Positions 25,358 through 34,422 of a DNA stretch of 64,000 bases are shown here, in pieces. The DNA comes from Methanocella_A sp963792125 (GTDB lineage: Archaea > Halobacteriota > Methanocellia > Methanocellales > Methanocellaceae). The position numbers were made by a program, and so were the translations under genes. The notes beneath the pieces are model-generated. The model made no database searches. It was not told where the DNA came from and saw only the letters and a program-made list of their open reading frames with translations. The first letter of the stretch is position 1. Each line of letters opens with the position of its first letter. The stretch lies in NCBI GenBank assembly GCA_963792125.1, contig CAWBVA010000013.1, positions 124,001 through 188,000 of the forward strand, written 5' to 3'.

Positions 25358-25921
25358 TTAACTCTCGATGACTTTCTCTATGTCGCCCTTCATGCTGACC
25401 TGCTTGAGGCGGTCCACGCCGTGGACTTCCTCGACTACGTCCACCACGGCCCGGGGTACCAGCTTTTCCCAGCCCTCGCCGGCGAGCATGCGGCGCCGTA
25501 TCTCGGTGCCGGAGTACTCGTGCCGGTTGTACATCGGCGAGTGCTTTACTTCATAGCCGGACTCGTAGAACAGGCGGGAGACCAGCGGGTTATTGGTATA
25601 AGCGACAGAGAATGGGGGCGTCATGGAATGCACGTGGGCGACCCACTCGGCGTTCCGGTAGATGTCCGGGATGGGAATGACGTAAAAGTAGAGGTCCAGC
25701 TTCTCCAGGCTCCGGGAGATCATCAGGATGCGCTCGCCGGCCGTGAACGGGTTCTCCGGCGTGTGGCTCATCTGGGCGCTGCCGATGCCGATGACAAGCT
25801 CGTCGACCTCTCTGGCGATCTGGCGGATGACCTTCAGGTGGCCATTGTGGAACGGCTGGAAACGGCCGATGTAAAAGGCTCTGCTGACCTGCGTTTTCTT
25901 CGCCTTCCTGTTGCCGGCCAT
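25358..25921 (-). CDS. nadM: Nicotinamide-nucleotide adenylyltransferase, archaeal type
   Basis: Transfers AMP from ATP to NMN to make NAD. 187 residues with the nucleotidyltransferase motif FYIGRFQPFHNGHLK (near 17-30), GIGSAQMSHTPENPFTAGER and the C-terminal YSGTEIRRRMLAGEGW. This matches archaeal NadM in length and motif order. ATG 25921 has GGGAGC upstream. The dehydrogenase remnant follows on the same strand after 28 bases. Confidence 0.93.
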   Translation of the reverse strand: MAGNRKAKKTQVSRAFYIGRFQPFHNGHLKVIRQIAREVDELVIGIGSAQMSHTPENPFTAGERILMISRSLEKLDLYFYVIPIPDIYRNAEWVAHVHSMTPPFSVAYTNNPLVSRLFYESGYEVKHSPMYNRHEYSGTEIRRRMLAGEGWEKLVPRAVVDVVEEVHGVDRLKQVSMKGDIEKVIES

Positions 25922-26030
25922 GTGTGCTCCCGGCTAAAGGTTTCAGCTGTTTAGTATTTTAAGCTATGCTCAGGCCTGACAAATTTTAAGTAGTAACCGC
26001 CGTAACTGTTCATGACACAGAGGGCCACAC

Positions 26031-26657
26031 GTGAACCTGACTGAGTACCGCGATCAACTGATCCATTGCATCGACCCGGCTTCGAGGGCTTTCGCAAAGC
26101 TGGGCCTGACGCCCAACCAGATCACGCTGCTATCAGTCTTTTTCGGCGCCCTTGCCGGCGTGTTCTATGCCCTTGGTCACGCCTATCCGGCAGCCATGGC
26201 ACTGCTCCTGTCCGCGCTGCTGGACTTCATCGACGGCGGCGTGGCCCGGATCAACCGCAGGTCGTCCCGCTTCGGCGCGGCCATCGACTGGGTCGCCGAC
26301 AAGTATGTGGACGGCATCGTGCTGATCGGCATCGGCATCGGCGGGTTCGTGGACATGAGGCTGGCAGCGATTGCAGTCTTCGGCTCGCTGATCAATACGT
26401 TCATCAAACCGGTCGTCTACGCGGAGATAGGGTTCGCCAAAAAGGAGGACGGCAAGATCAAGGACCCGCTGGAGGGCGTCGGCATCTTCGGGCGGCCGGA
26501 GACCATCATCGTGATCATCGTCTTCTCCTGCCTGAGCTCGCTGACCTTCTTCGGGTACACTTCCCTGGCCGTCGGCGTAGCTATCGTGGCGCTGGGCACG
26601 AACCTGTCCGCGCTGCAGCGTATTTTTTACCTGTACCGGATGCGCGCAAAATTTTAA
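26031..26657 (+). CDS. CDP-alcohol phosphatidyltransferase (archaetidylinositol-phosphate synthase-like)
   Basis: An integral membrane enzyme of phospholipid headgroup transfer. 208 residues with the complete CDP-alcohol motif D-x2-D-G-x2-A-R-x8-G-x3-D-x3-D in DFIDGGVARINRRSSRFGAA followed by IDWVADKYVD, and about six hydrophobic helices. In euryarchaea this group makes archaetidylinositol phosphate from CDP-archaeol and inositol 1-phosphate; substrate assignment is by analogy. The start is GTG 26031. Confidence 0.85.
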   Translation: MNLTEYRDQLIHCIDPASRAFAKLGLTPNQITLLSVFFGALAGVFYALGHAYPAAMALLLSALLDFIDGGVARINRRSSRFGAAIDWVADKYVDGIVLIGIGIGGFVDMRLAAIAVFGSLINTFIKPVVYAEIGFAKKEDGKIKDPLEGVGIFGRPETIIVIIVFSCLSSLTFFGYTSLAVGVAIVALGTNLSALQRIFYLYRMRAKF

Positions 26658-26671
26658 AGATCATTCGAGCG

Positions 26672-26790
26672 GAAATCACAGAGGGCACAGAGGACACAGA
26701 GGTGCACAGAGGATCGTTACAAAAAGGCTGTGGAGACACCTTTTAAGTCCTCTGTGATCCTCTGTGCCGCTCTGTGCCATCTGTGATGCC
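26672..26790. repeat. Palindromic CACAGAGG repeat element (copy C, short)
   Basis: Left arm AAATCACAGAGGGCACAGAG with GGACACAGAGGTGCACAGAG; right arm CCTCTGTGATCCTCTGTGCC and CTGTGCCATCTGTGATG. The loop retains AAAAAGGCTG. It lies between two co-directional genes and ends about 25 bases before the PHP gene. Confidence 0.88.
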
Positions 26791-26813
26791 CACGGGACCT
26801 GAAAAAGGGAGAA

Positions 26814-27455
26814 ATGAAAGTCGACCTCCACCTCCATACCAGCAAATCCGACGGTCGTGCCAGCATACACGACATGATCGACGCCGCCGAGAAGAAGGGG
26901 ATGGATGTCATAGCGATCACTGACCACGGCCCCGGCCATGGCAGCGGCATCACTGAGAAGCAGGCGCGAGAAACGAAAAAAGAGGTCGCCCTGCTGCAGC
27001 CATCGTACCACGTGAAGGTGCTCGTCGGCATCGAGGCGGAAATCCTGCCGACCGGGGAGGTCTACCTCGCCGACCGGGACGGGCTCGACATCGTGCTGGC
27101 CTCGTATCACGCTGCGCCGTCGGAAGAAGCATATTACCATGCCGTCTTCCGGGCGATGGAAGACCCGCGCGTCGACGTGCTTGCCCATCATGCGTGGAGC
27201 GCTGGTATGCAGTTCGGCTTCATCCGGGAGCACGAGGAGCGCCTCGTCGAGCTGCTGCGGGACAATGGCAAGGCTATCGAGATCAATTCGAAGCACTGCC
27301 TGCCGACATGGGACTTTCTGGTCATGTGCCGGGACGCGGGCGTGAAATATACGATTGGCAGCGATGCGCACAGGGTCACGGACGTCGGCTCGGTCGCCTG
27401 GGCAAACAACACGGCGAGACATATTTTTATGGATACGGGCCTGTTCCTGCCCTGA
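26814..27455 (+). CDS. PHP-domain phosphoesterase
   Basis: 213 residues of the polymerase-and-histidinol-phosphatase (PHP) superfamily. Metal motifs: KVDLHLHTSKSDG (1-14), AITDHGPGHG, IEAEILP, LAHHAWSAG and the C-terminal TIGSDAHRVTDVG. All nine expected metal ligands appear to be present, so it is probably an active trinuclear phosphoesterase; the substrate is unknown. A GGGAGA ribosome site precedes ATG 26814, just downstream of a palindromic repeat. Confidence 0.85.
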   Translation: MKVDLHLHTSKSDGRASIHDMIDAAEKKGMDVIAITDHGPGHGSGITEKQARETKKEVALLQPSYHVKVLVGIEAEILPTGEVYLADRDGLDIVLASYHAAPSEEAYYHAVFRAMEDPRVDVLAHHAWSAGMQFGFIREHEERLVELLRDNGKAIEINSKHCLPTWDFLVMCRDAGVKYTIGSDAHRVTDVGSVAWANNTARHIFMDTGLFLP

Positions 27456-27518
27456 ACTGCCGCATGCATTTGAGCTTTTCAGTCGTAACAAACATGAATA
27501 AATGAAGGAGAAATATCT

Positions 27519-27915
27519 GTGAAATGCCTGCGTCCGCTTGCCGTGGATGCCATAGTGCTATGCGGCGACAAAATCGTGCTGATCCGGAGAAAGAACGAGC
27601 CGTATAAGGACAGGCTGGCCCTGCCGGGCGGGTTCGTCGAGCGCGACGAGACCGTGGAACAGGCCGTCGTACGTGAGACGAAGGAGGAGACAGGCCTCGA
27701 CACTGAGATCGTCCGGCTGATAGGCGTCTATTCGGATCCGGGCCGGGACCCCAGGGGACCGACCGTATCGGTCTGCTACCAGATGAGGGTAAAAGGTGGC
27801 AGCCTCATCGGCCGCATCAGATGCGAGCGACGCCATTCTGATGGGCGTCGACAAGATGCCAGCCCTCGCTTTCGACCATAACCGGATGATCGAGGAAGCG
27901 AAACAATACCTTTGA
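27519..27915 (+). CDS. Nudix hydrolase, frameshifted by +1
   Basis: A small Nudix enzyme of the ADP-ribose pyrophosphatase type, with an intact Nudix box GGFVERDETVEQAVVRETKE then ETGLD (residues 37-60). The reading frame breaks after GSLIG. Removing one G near 27810 restores AASDASDAILMGVDKMPALA and ends EAKQYL at the TGA of 27913-27915, giving a normal 131-residue product. Uncorrected, the frame runs to 27881 in an Arg-rich tail. The catalytic part is unaffected. Probably a sequence error, given the similar cases downstream. Confidence 0.85.
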
Positions 27916-28280
27916 GCCGGACTGTCCGGAAACCTCCGGTGCAGGGTACGACAGCAAATCAAGCTTTCCATGCCATTAACAGCTATTTTTATGATAATTC
28001 TGCGAACAGGAATTTCTATGCCATCGACATGTCCATCCTGGCATCCGCGCTACTGTGCGCTGTCACAGGCATCATCAAGTGGCCGGGGCTGATATATTCG
28101 CTGGGCATGAGCTATGACAGTCTCCCGATGGAAGCTTTCACGCTCATCCATGACTGGATGGGCATAGTCATGGTGGTACTCGCCCTTGCCCATGTGGTCC
28201 TGCACTGGAGATGGCTGGTGGCGATGACAGGAAAATATTGCATCCTGGTGCAGGAGGGGAAGAAAATTGAAAAGACGTGA
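27912..28280 (+). CDS. DUF4405-type membrane protein (cytochrome b561-like fold)
   Basis: 122 residues with two predicted membrane helices (AIDMSILASALLCAVTGIIK, 37-58, and MGIVMVVLALAHVVLHWRWL, 83-103). The His-rich second half FTLIHDWMGIV ... AHVVLHW fits the DUF4405 family, in which paired His may bind heme. The TTG start overlaps the corrected Nudix stop. The stop lies 14 bases inside the next gene, a Tat lipoprotein, so the two form an operon and may work together in membrane redox. Confidence 0.7.
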   Translation: MSRTVRKPPVQGTTANQAFHAINSYFYDNSANRNFYAIDMSILASALLCAVTGIIKWPGLIYSLGMSYDSLPMEAFTLIHDWMGIVMVVLALAHVVLHWRWLVAMTGKYCILVQEGKKIEKT

Positions 28281-28500
28281 GTTCCTGACACACCTGGGGA
28301 CCGCATGTATGCTGGGCCTGGCCGCGGGAGTTGGCGGCTGTATCAGCAGCGGCACCAGCCAGGATAGCACGGCGACGCCGGCCAGAATAGCGACAGAAAG
28401 CCCGGCCAGCAGTACGCAGAATACATCGCTGGCTGGCACATGCCAGAAAAGAAAAACATGCAGATCGCCCGACTGCGTGATGCAGTCTGTCCGTTGCTGA
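28267..28500 (+). CDS. Tat-signal lipoprotein, C-terminus uncertain
   Basis: 77 residues. The N-terminus KRREFLTHLGTACMLGLAAG carries a twin-arginine motif, and GVGGC is a lipobox-like cleavage site, so it is exported folded and lipid-anchored. A Ser/Thr/Ala linker then leads to a short Cys-rich end (TCQKRKTCRSPDC). The Cys cluster stops abruptly at TGA; similar archaeal proteins usually continue, so a lost frame is possible. TTG 28267 has a strong AGGAGGGG ribosome site. Confidence 0.6.
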   Translation: MKRREFLTHLGTACMLGLAAGVGGCISSGTSQDSTATPARIATESPASSTQNTSLAGTCQKRKTCRSPDCVMQSVRC

Positions 28501-28819
28501 TTGCGATGCCGCGGCCATCCTTCTGCCCAGTGGCATGGCGAGGCAGGAGAGGCCGGATCAATGCAAATTTACCGGCGCTGCCAGTTCATCCGGATGTCAC
28601 CCGTGTACATCTGCAAATAGTTTTTATACGAAGATACATGAAATGTACGAAATACGCTGCCGCTGCCGGGCGGGCCGGACGCCAAAATCCTTAAGCTTAC
28701 GGGCGTCCATTCAAGTCCACGCAAATGCCCGGGAGAGTCGGCAGTACCGATCGGCGCCATCCCGAAAGCGGTTGTCCTTCGGCCTTGATGGCCGGTCGTT
28801 CATGCGGGAGATTACATTC

Positions 28820-29137
28820 ATGGAGTTTTGTCCGAAGTGCAAGAGCATTATGCGGCCCGGCACAGGCGGCATGGTCAAGTGCCGCAAGTGCGGCCACGAG
28901 ATGAAGGCGAGCGCGGGGAACATGATCGTGAGCGGCAGCCAGAAGCCAGAGCGTGAGATGACGGTCCTGGACAACAAGGAAGATGCCGGGCTGCCGACGA
29001 TCGACGATGTCAAGTGCCCGGACTGCGGGAACTCTAAAGCTTACTGGTGGATGCGACAGCTGCGCAGCGCCGATGAGAGCGAAGTGCGCTTTTTCCGGTG
29101 CACCGCATGCGGCAAGACGTGGAGAGAATACAACTAA
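28820..29137 (+). CDS. tfs: Transcription factor S
   Basis: The archaeal TFIIS/RpoM-like cleavage factor that rescues backtracked RNA polymerase. 105 residues: an N-terminal zinc ribbon FCPKCKSIMRPG ... VKCRKCGHE, a linker, and a C-terminal zinc ribbon VKCPDCGNSKAYWWMRQLRS with the catalytic acidic loop ADESEVRFFRC and TACGKTWREYN. ATG 28820 has GGGAGATT upstream. It precedes pcn on the same strand, a pairing seen in other euryarchaea. Confidence 0.95.
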   Translation: MEFCPKCKSIMRPGTGGMVKCRKCGHEMKASAGNMIVSGSQKPEREMTVLDNKEDAGLPTIDDVKCPDCGNSKAYWWMRQLRSADESEVRFFRCTACGKTWREYN

Positions 29138-29222
29138 TCATCTGCGCTGTGCAGCTGTCGCAGTTTTTTTATATGAAGCGACCCTATGTTATTTTCTAGC
29201 AAGCGATAGGAGTACGGTATTC

Positions 29223-29964
29223 ATGTTCAAGGCGGTAATTAACGCAGAGGTCTTCAAGGACGCGATCGAGGCAGTCTCGACGCTGGTCGATGAGGCCAAG
29301 TTCCGGCTCAACAAGGACGGCATGACGGCACGGGCGGTGGACCCGGCCAACGTGGCCATGGTGGCCTTCGACATGAACGCGAAAGCGTTCGACACGTTCG
29401 AGGCGACCGAGAGTGAGATTGGCATAGACCTGGTGCGGTTCATGGACATCCTCGGGATGGCCTCTAAAGACGACAAGCTCGAGCTGAACCTCAACGAGGA
29501 GACCAGAAAGCTGGAAATACGCACGAGCGGCCTGGCCTACACGCTGTCGCTGCTGGACCCGAGCTTCTATCAGGAAGGAGCCCAAAGTGCCGAACCTGGA
29601 ACTGCCGGCCAAGATCGTCCTGAAAGGGACCGAGCTCAAGCGCGCCGTCAAGGCGGCAGAGAAAGTCTCCGATCACATGGCGCTCGGCGTCCAGGACAAG
29701 ACCTTTTACGTGGAAGCCGAGGGCGACCTGGACAAGGTGCGCCTCGACATACCGGAGTCCAGCCTGATCTCGCTGAAGAGCACGGGCAACGTCCGGTCGC
29801 TGTTCTCGCTCGACTACCTGAACGACATCGTGAAGTCTCTGGGCAAGGCTGAACAGGTCTCCATCGACCTGGGCTCGGACTACCCGGTCAAGTTCAACTT
29901 CGGCATCGCCGGCGGCAACGGCACTGTCGTCTACCTTCTGGCGCCCCGGATTGAGTCAGAATAA
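29223..29964 (+). CDS. pcn: DNA polymerase sliding clamp PCNA, frameshifted by +1
   Basis: The trimeric replication clamp. Residues 1-114 read MFKAVINAEVFKDAIEAVST through AYTLSLLDPS in one frame. The rest, PNLELPAKIVLKGTELKRAV through GTVVYLLAPRIESE, lies in another. Deleting one T at 29565/29566 gives LLDPSSIRKEPKVPNLELPA and a 246-residue product, the standard archaeal PCNA length. Because PCNA is essential and otherwise intact, this is most likely a sequence error, not a pseudogene. Promoter-like TTTTTTTATATG lies near 29163-29174. Confidence 0.94.
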
Positions 29965-29972
29965 GTAAACGT

Positions 29973-29995
29973 CGAGTTTGGCATAGCCAAACTCG
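29973..29995. terminator. Palindromic hairpin after pcn
   Basis: Perfect 10-bp stem CGAGTTTGGC and GCCAAACTCG with an ATA loop, 9 bases beyond the pcn stop and facing the convergent KGG gene. No long T-run on either strand, so termination is inferred from position. Confidence 0.55.
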
Positions 29996-30036
29996 ATACA
30001 AGTTTAGCGTCACGTCAAACTTGATGCCAAGTTCTT

Positions 30037-30243
30037 TTATCGCCTTTCGGCCTCTTTGCCCTTCTGGATGAGCTCGCGTACCCTGCTGCCACCCTTCACT
30101 CCGCCCTTGTGGCCGATCTCCTCGTAGAACCCGTGGTCGTGCGACTTCGAGGTCGCCTCTCCACCTTTGCGGCCTGCGTCCCTGACGCTCATGCCGCCTT
30201 TTGCTGCCGTTTCCATCCTCCTGGCCATATCATCACCAGACAT
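30037..30243 (-). CDS. KGG-repeat (stress-type) small protein 2
   Basis: 68 residues, paralogous to the protein at 12825-13034: shared MSVRDAGRKGGEATSKSHDH, FYEEIGHKGG and a KGKEAERR ending. Hydrophilic and Gly/Lys-rich, with the KGG signature of GsiB-like stress proteins. Alternative start ATG 30228. Convergent with pcn, with its promoter in the spacer that also carries a palindromic-repeat fragment. Confidence 0.78.
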   Translation of the reverse strand: MSGDDMARRMETAAKGGMSVRDAGRKGGEATSKSHDHGFYEEIGHKGGVKGGSRVRELIQKGKEAERR

Positions 30244-30290
30244 CTCATCAGCCGTATATCAAAATTAACATGACCCTTAGAAAGAGCAAA

Positions 30291-30372
30291 CACGGAGGCC
30301 ACGGAGGCCACAAAGGGCACGGAGGACACGGGGGACAGGGATGTCAAAAAGGGTACGGACGAGACAGAGGAC
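30291..30372. repeat. Partial CACAGAGG-type repeat (one arm)
   Basis: One arm only: ACACGGAGGCCACGGAGGCC, CACAAAGGGCACGGAGGACA, then GACAGAGGACAC. No clear complementary arm nearby, so it looks like a decayed or half element. Confidence 0.6.
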
Positions 30373-30541
30373 ACATTATTTTTCGCTGGGAACGGCAACA
30401 TGCAATACCTGTCACGGCTTTTTTCCGCCCGGGCTCCGTGTCACCCCATGGCGCCAGTGATGGACAAAGCTTTTACATGGGGTGCGACCATTATTAAAGG
30501 AACGGCCCGGCTTTCATATGGCCGGTTACAGGGAGCAAGCC

Positions 30542-31594
30542 ATGGACACGATCGCCTATGCCAAGTACCCGTTTACCCAGGAAGCCTCCTGTTACGTCAA
30601 GGACCGGCAGTACTCGATCGAGGACGTGATTGTCAAGCCGGCCTACGAGCAGGTACGCACCAGGGCTAAGCGACGAGTCCTCGACACCATCAAAGGCGAC
30701 GCTCATCCTGGCGACCGGCTGTCGGACCCGGAGCGCGAGTTGCTGTCCTACCCTGTTGCGCGCATCATAGTGGCCTCGACAGGCGACCAGTACCTGATCA
30801 AACGCTTTGCGTTGTGGGAATCGAAGCATGCCTATTCACTGCTGCTGTCCGAAAGCGAGGCCGGGCTCATTGCCGTGGGAAGCGATTTCGGCGTCAACGC
30901 CCGGGTGAAAGACCGGGAGTTCGTGCTGCATTTTACCGACTACCTGAAGTACGCCGCCGGGCTCCGGAACATGGAGTGGAAGCTGATCAACCGGAAGATC
31001 ATCAGTGGCATGGTGTACGTTCCCAGGGATGCGTTCGCGCGGCTGCTGGAGGAAGCGGTGCGGGAGAAGGTCCAGTCCGGCCTGACGGGAAAGGTCCCGG
31101 ATGCCATCGTCACAGCGCTGGAACCGTACATGGCCGAGATCAAGGTGGCGCTAGACGCGCTCAAGGCGGAAAGGAACATCGCCGCCGATGGCGAAGTGAG
31201 CGAGGACGCGTTCCCCCCGTGCATGAAAGCCCTGCTATCCGACCTGCAGAAAGGCGTGAACCTGCCCCATACGGCACGGTTCGCGCTAACTTCGTTCCTG
31301 GCCAACATCGGGCTGGACAAGGAGCAGATCATGGAACTCTACCGGATGGCCCCGGACTTCAGGGAGGACCTGACCCGCTACCAGGTGGAGCACATCACCG
31401 GAGGCAGCGGCACCGAGTACACGGCGCCGTCCTGCAAGACCATGATGACCTACGGGAACTGCATAGGGAAAAACCACTACTGTGAGTGGGCCACCCACCC
31501 GCTGAGCTACTACCGGAAAGCTTTGATCCGCCGGGCAAAGCTGAAAATTGCGCCCGAAGTGCCTGCAAAAAGCGAAGACGCAAGGGCCCCGTAA
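30542..31594 (+). CDS. priL: DNA primase large subunit
   Basis: The Fe-S regulatory subunit of archaeal/eukaryotic primase. 350 residues: helical N-terminal domain (AYAKYPFTQEASCYVKD onward), a middle with ERELLSYPVARIIVASTGD, and a C-terminal Fe-S domain with cysteines in DAFPPCMKALL, APSCKTMMTYGNC and GKNHYCEWATHPLSYYR. ATG 30542 is chosen because GGGAG lies 6 bases upstream and MDTIAYAKYPF is the family-like beginning. PriS is not in the window. Next to pcn and tfs, it forms a replication/transcription block. Confidence 0.94.
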   Translation: MDTIAYAKYPFTQEASCYVKDRQYSIEDVIVKPAYEQVRTRAKRRVLDTIKGDAHPGDRLSDPERELLSYPVARIIVASTGDQYLIKRFALWESKHAYSLLLSESEAGLIAVGSDFGVNARVKDREFVLHFTDYLKYAAGLRNMEWKLINRKIISGMVYVPRDAFARLLEEAVREKVQSGLTGKVPDAIVTALEPYMAEIKVALDALKAERNIAADGEVSEDAFPPCMKALLSDLQKGVNLPHTARFALTSFLANIGLDKEQIMELYRMAPDFREDLTRYQVEHITGGSGTEYTAPSCKTMMTYGNCIGKNHYCEWATHPLSYYRKALIRRAKLKIAPEVPAKSEDARAP

Positions 31595-31711
31595 CGTCGA
31601 CTGCACTGCGCTCTGTTTTTCATCGATCGCTGTCGATTCAACGATTGTCACATAACGTTTAAGACGGGGTGATAAATATAGCACGGCAACGGCATTAGCC
31701 GGAATGGATAC

Positions 31712-31966
31712 ATGCTTATGTTCACGATCATCTTGCGCAGGCGATATGGCCGGTACCTGGCCATGGCATTTATGATAGCTGCGCTGATCGCCTTGATGAC
31801 AGGATGCAGTCAGGCAGTTACCGCATCGCCTGCGCCTGCTTCAGGGGCATCAGGCTATCCAGACCCTTCCACTACGCCGCTGATACAGTGTAACGTAGGA
31901 CTGATTTTACCGCTGCTGCTGGCCGGACTGGTCAGCCTCTACGGCCGGAGCAGGAAAAAAGAATAG
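31712..31966 (+). CDS. Small lipoprotein-like membrane protein
   Basis: 84 residues. A basic N-terminus and a hydrophobic stretch (LAMAFMIAALIALMTGC) end in a lipobox-like LMTGC-SQA, followed by a Ser/Ala/Pro linker and a C-terminal membrane helix (VGLILPLLLAGLVSLYG) with a basic RSRKKE tail. This signal-plus-tail layout recalls short surface-anchored proteins. A TATA-like GATAAATATAG lies about 35 bases upstream. Function unknown. Confidence 0.6.
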   Translation: MLMFTIILRRRYGRYLAMAFMIAALIALMTGCSQAVTASPAPASGASGYPDPSTTPLIQCNVGLILPLLLAGLVSLYGRSRKKE

Positions 31967-31977
31967 ATAGGCGCCGA

Positions 31978-34128
31978 TCAGGGCGCCTTCGTCTCGATCG
32001 GCTTTTCCTCGACAGGCTTCATGTCTGCGGGGTACTGGCCGATCTTGATGGACAGCTTCTCCAGCACGTCCTTGCGCATGCCCTCGACGAACTTGATCGA
32101 GCCGACCACGAGGTGGCCGCCGCCGTTGACGCCGCCGCCCCGTATCTCGTCGCGCAGCTCCCGTACCATGCGCGGGATGTTCATCTGTACGCCCCGGGAG
32201 CGCAGTACCGCGAAGTCCGGGCCGTAGCCCAGCGTGACCACGGGCTGGCCTGCGTTCTTCCTGCACAGCAGGTCGTGGATTTCCCCGGTCGTCTTGCCCG
32301 GCGCCGGGAAGGTGAACTTATGGGCAAAGTTTTCCACATCGATGGTAAACAGTATCGCGCCGTTAGGCAGCGGGGCACTCTTCACGTGCGGCATGGACGC
32401 ATCGAGCTGGTCGGAGATCATCTTGTTCGCCTGGTCACAGAGCAGGTTGACGACCGCCTGATGCCGCGAGGAGCCGCCCAGGTTGAGGATGTCATTGATG
32501 ATGCCCCGGCCGTCGTTGTAGCGCAGCCAGAACTGCTCGAAGTCCAGCGCGAGCGCGATCTTCTTCAGGTCATCTTCAGAGTACCTGTCCTTTACGAGCG
32601 CGAGGTACTTCACGCGCTCCGGCGCCTCGGACCGGTCCCCGACCGCCGCTACTGCAGCCATATGCTTGATCTCGTCGGTGACGTCCGGGTTGATCATCCG
32701 GGCGAGCTCAACGCCGAGCATGCCCGCCGTTATCCCGAAGTCCCCGCCCGCATGGTAAGGGTTGACGTGTCCCTTCAGGAACGGGTCGACCGTGGCGTCC
32801 GGGTGATGGTGGTCCACTACGAGCAGGTCGAGGCCGTACACCTGTGTGTACCGGTATGCTTCGATGTCCTCCTCGGTGGAGCCGTTGTCCATGAGTATGA
32901 TAAGCGGCATGCGCTGCCCGTGGCGCTCGCTGTCCTCCAGCGCCATGACCAGGTCCTTGTTGACGTCCTCGAGCTCATAGAAAGGAGCTTTTGACGGGGA
33001 CCGGCCGAAGAAGTGGTACTCGGCCTCGGAATCGCCTTCCTGCCGGATGAGCGGCAGACATGCCCGCTCGACTGCGACGCCTGCGCAGATGCCGTCGGCG
33101 TCTGCGTGGTGACGGATAATGATCGGGACAGACTTCAGGATAGCGCGGCGAATATGCATCGCCACTTTCTCCATCTGGGGCCTGAGCTTCTCCAGCACCT
33201 CGCTCTGGACCAGAAAGTCCACGTGCTGAGGCTTCGCCCTGCTGTCGATGGCGGCCTCGATGGCACTCTTGATCTCCGCGGCGTCCTCGCCCGTGAGCTT
33301 CTTCATGTCGAGGACTTCCATCTGCAGGCCGTTGTTGCGCATGGTGATCTCGCCGATGACCCTCACCACGTCCTCCAGCTGGACCTCCGGGAACGCCCGC
33401 ATGCCCGCTTCCACGAACGCCGCACACGAGACAGAGCCTTCCTCGTCCGTGACGGCGAAGATGGTCGGCCCGCTGGTCTGCTTGGTCTGCACGACCTCGC
33501 CGCTGATGCTCACCATCTTGTTCACGTGCTTGTTGATCTCGCCGGACTTCGTCCGGGGGAGGTTCTTCTCTACCTCGATGATATGGAAATCGTTAATCTT
33601 GTGTGGTATCAGGTCGAAGTTGCCGTTGGGCTTGATAGAGTTGATCTTCACCATCACTTCTTCGCCTGACACATAGGCCCTGTGCACGTTGCTCGAGTGG
33701 ATGAGGCCCTTGGTCTGTGCGTTAAGGTTGACGAACACGCCGAAGTCGGCCGTGTTGGCGACCTTGCCGAGGTACGTCTTGCCCACGTCGAGGTCCGAGA
33801 CGTCACATGCCGGGCTAAGCCGGTAGACCGGATAGATGCTCTGGCATTTCTCGCAGACCTCTTTGCCGGGCAGCGCTGGCTTGCCGCAGATCTCGCAGTT
33901 GCTCATCTTGCCCGTACCACCGCAGCTCTGGCACTTCTCCCTGGTCTGCAGCTTGCCGGAACCCTTGCACTTCGGGCAGAACCCGCTCAGCAGTCCCTTC
34001 AGGTCCTTCTCGGACATGCCCATCAGGTTCATGCTCTTCACTTTTCCAGAGCCGTTGCAGGTCGGGCAGGTCTGCTCGCCCTTCACCACATACCCTTTGC
34101 CCTGGCACGACTGACACTCGACGCTCAT
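31978..34128 (-). CDS. DnaJ-type zinc finger / S1 / OB / DHH phosphoesterase (RecJ-like)
   Basis: 716 residues with an archaeal multi-domain architecture. Residues 5-75 hold CxxCxGxG zinc-finger repeats as in DnaJ (CQSCQGKGYV, CPTCNGSGKV, CPKCKGSGKL, CQSCGGTGKM), then a zinc ribbon CEICGKPA ... CEKC. An S1 RNA-binding domain (about 112-175) and an OB-fold (about 195-275) follow. The DHH nuclease domain carries IIIRHHADADGICAG and VVDHHHPDA, then DHHA1 with GGGVNGGGHLVVG. Related archaeal proteins associate with primase or act as single-strand nucleases. Convergent with priL, with a small gene between. Confidence 0.9.
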   Translation of the reverse strand: MSVECQSCQGKGYVVKGEQTCPTCNGSGKVKSMNLMGMSEKDLKGLLSGFCPKCKGSGKLQTREKCQSCGGTGKMSNCEICGKPALPGKEVCEKCQSIYPVYRLSPACDVSDLDVGKTYLGKVANTADFGVFVNLNAQTKGLIHSSNVHRAYVSGEEVMVKINSIKPNGNFDLIPHKINDFHIIEVEKNLPRTKSGEINKHVNKMVSISGEVVQTKQTSGPTIFAVTDEEGSVSCAAFVEAGMRAFPEVQLEDVVRVIGEITMRNNGLQMEVLDMKKLTGEDAAEIKSAIEAAIDSRAKPQHVDFLVQSEVLEKLRPQMEKVAMHIRRAILKSVPIIIRHHADADGICAGVAVERACLPLIRQEGDSEAEYHFFGRSPSKAPFYELEDVNKDLVMALEDSERHGQRMPLIILMDNGSTEEDIEAYRYTQVYGLDLLVVDHHHPDATVDPFLKGHVNPYHAGGDFGITAGMLGVELARMINPDVTDEIKHMAAVAAVGDRSEAPERVKYLALVKDRYSEDDLKKIALALDFEQFWLRYNDGRGIINDILNLGGSSRHQAVVNLLCDQANKMISDQLDASMPHVKSAPLPNGAILFTIDVENFAHKFTFPAPGKTTGEIHDLLCRKNAGQPVVTLGYGPDFAVLRSRGVQMNIPRMVRELRDEIRGGGVNGGGHLVVGSIKFVEGMRKDVLEKLSIKIGQYPADMKPVEEKPIETKAP

Positions 34129-34422
34129 GATAATGACCTTGTATTAAATATTCTATCAGGCAACTCCCGGCACGATGCCATATATATTTTACCGTGGCTG
34201 CCGCCGGTGGCGGGCGCATTTCGCCTGTCCGTACAGCAGAGTGGCCGGATATACTACTGTATGAAGCGCCTCTGGATATATAAAACCTCTTTCAGGTAGC
34301 TGGCGAAATACGCGGGCGGTATCAATTAGTTTCATGGAATAATTATACGCGGACGGAAAACTGCTGGTAAACATAGGTACGGGCGGAGGTATTGGCTCTA
34401 CCCTGAAGCGGACGTGATCAAA

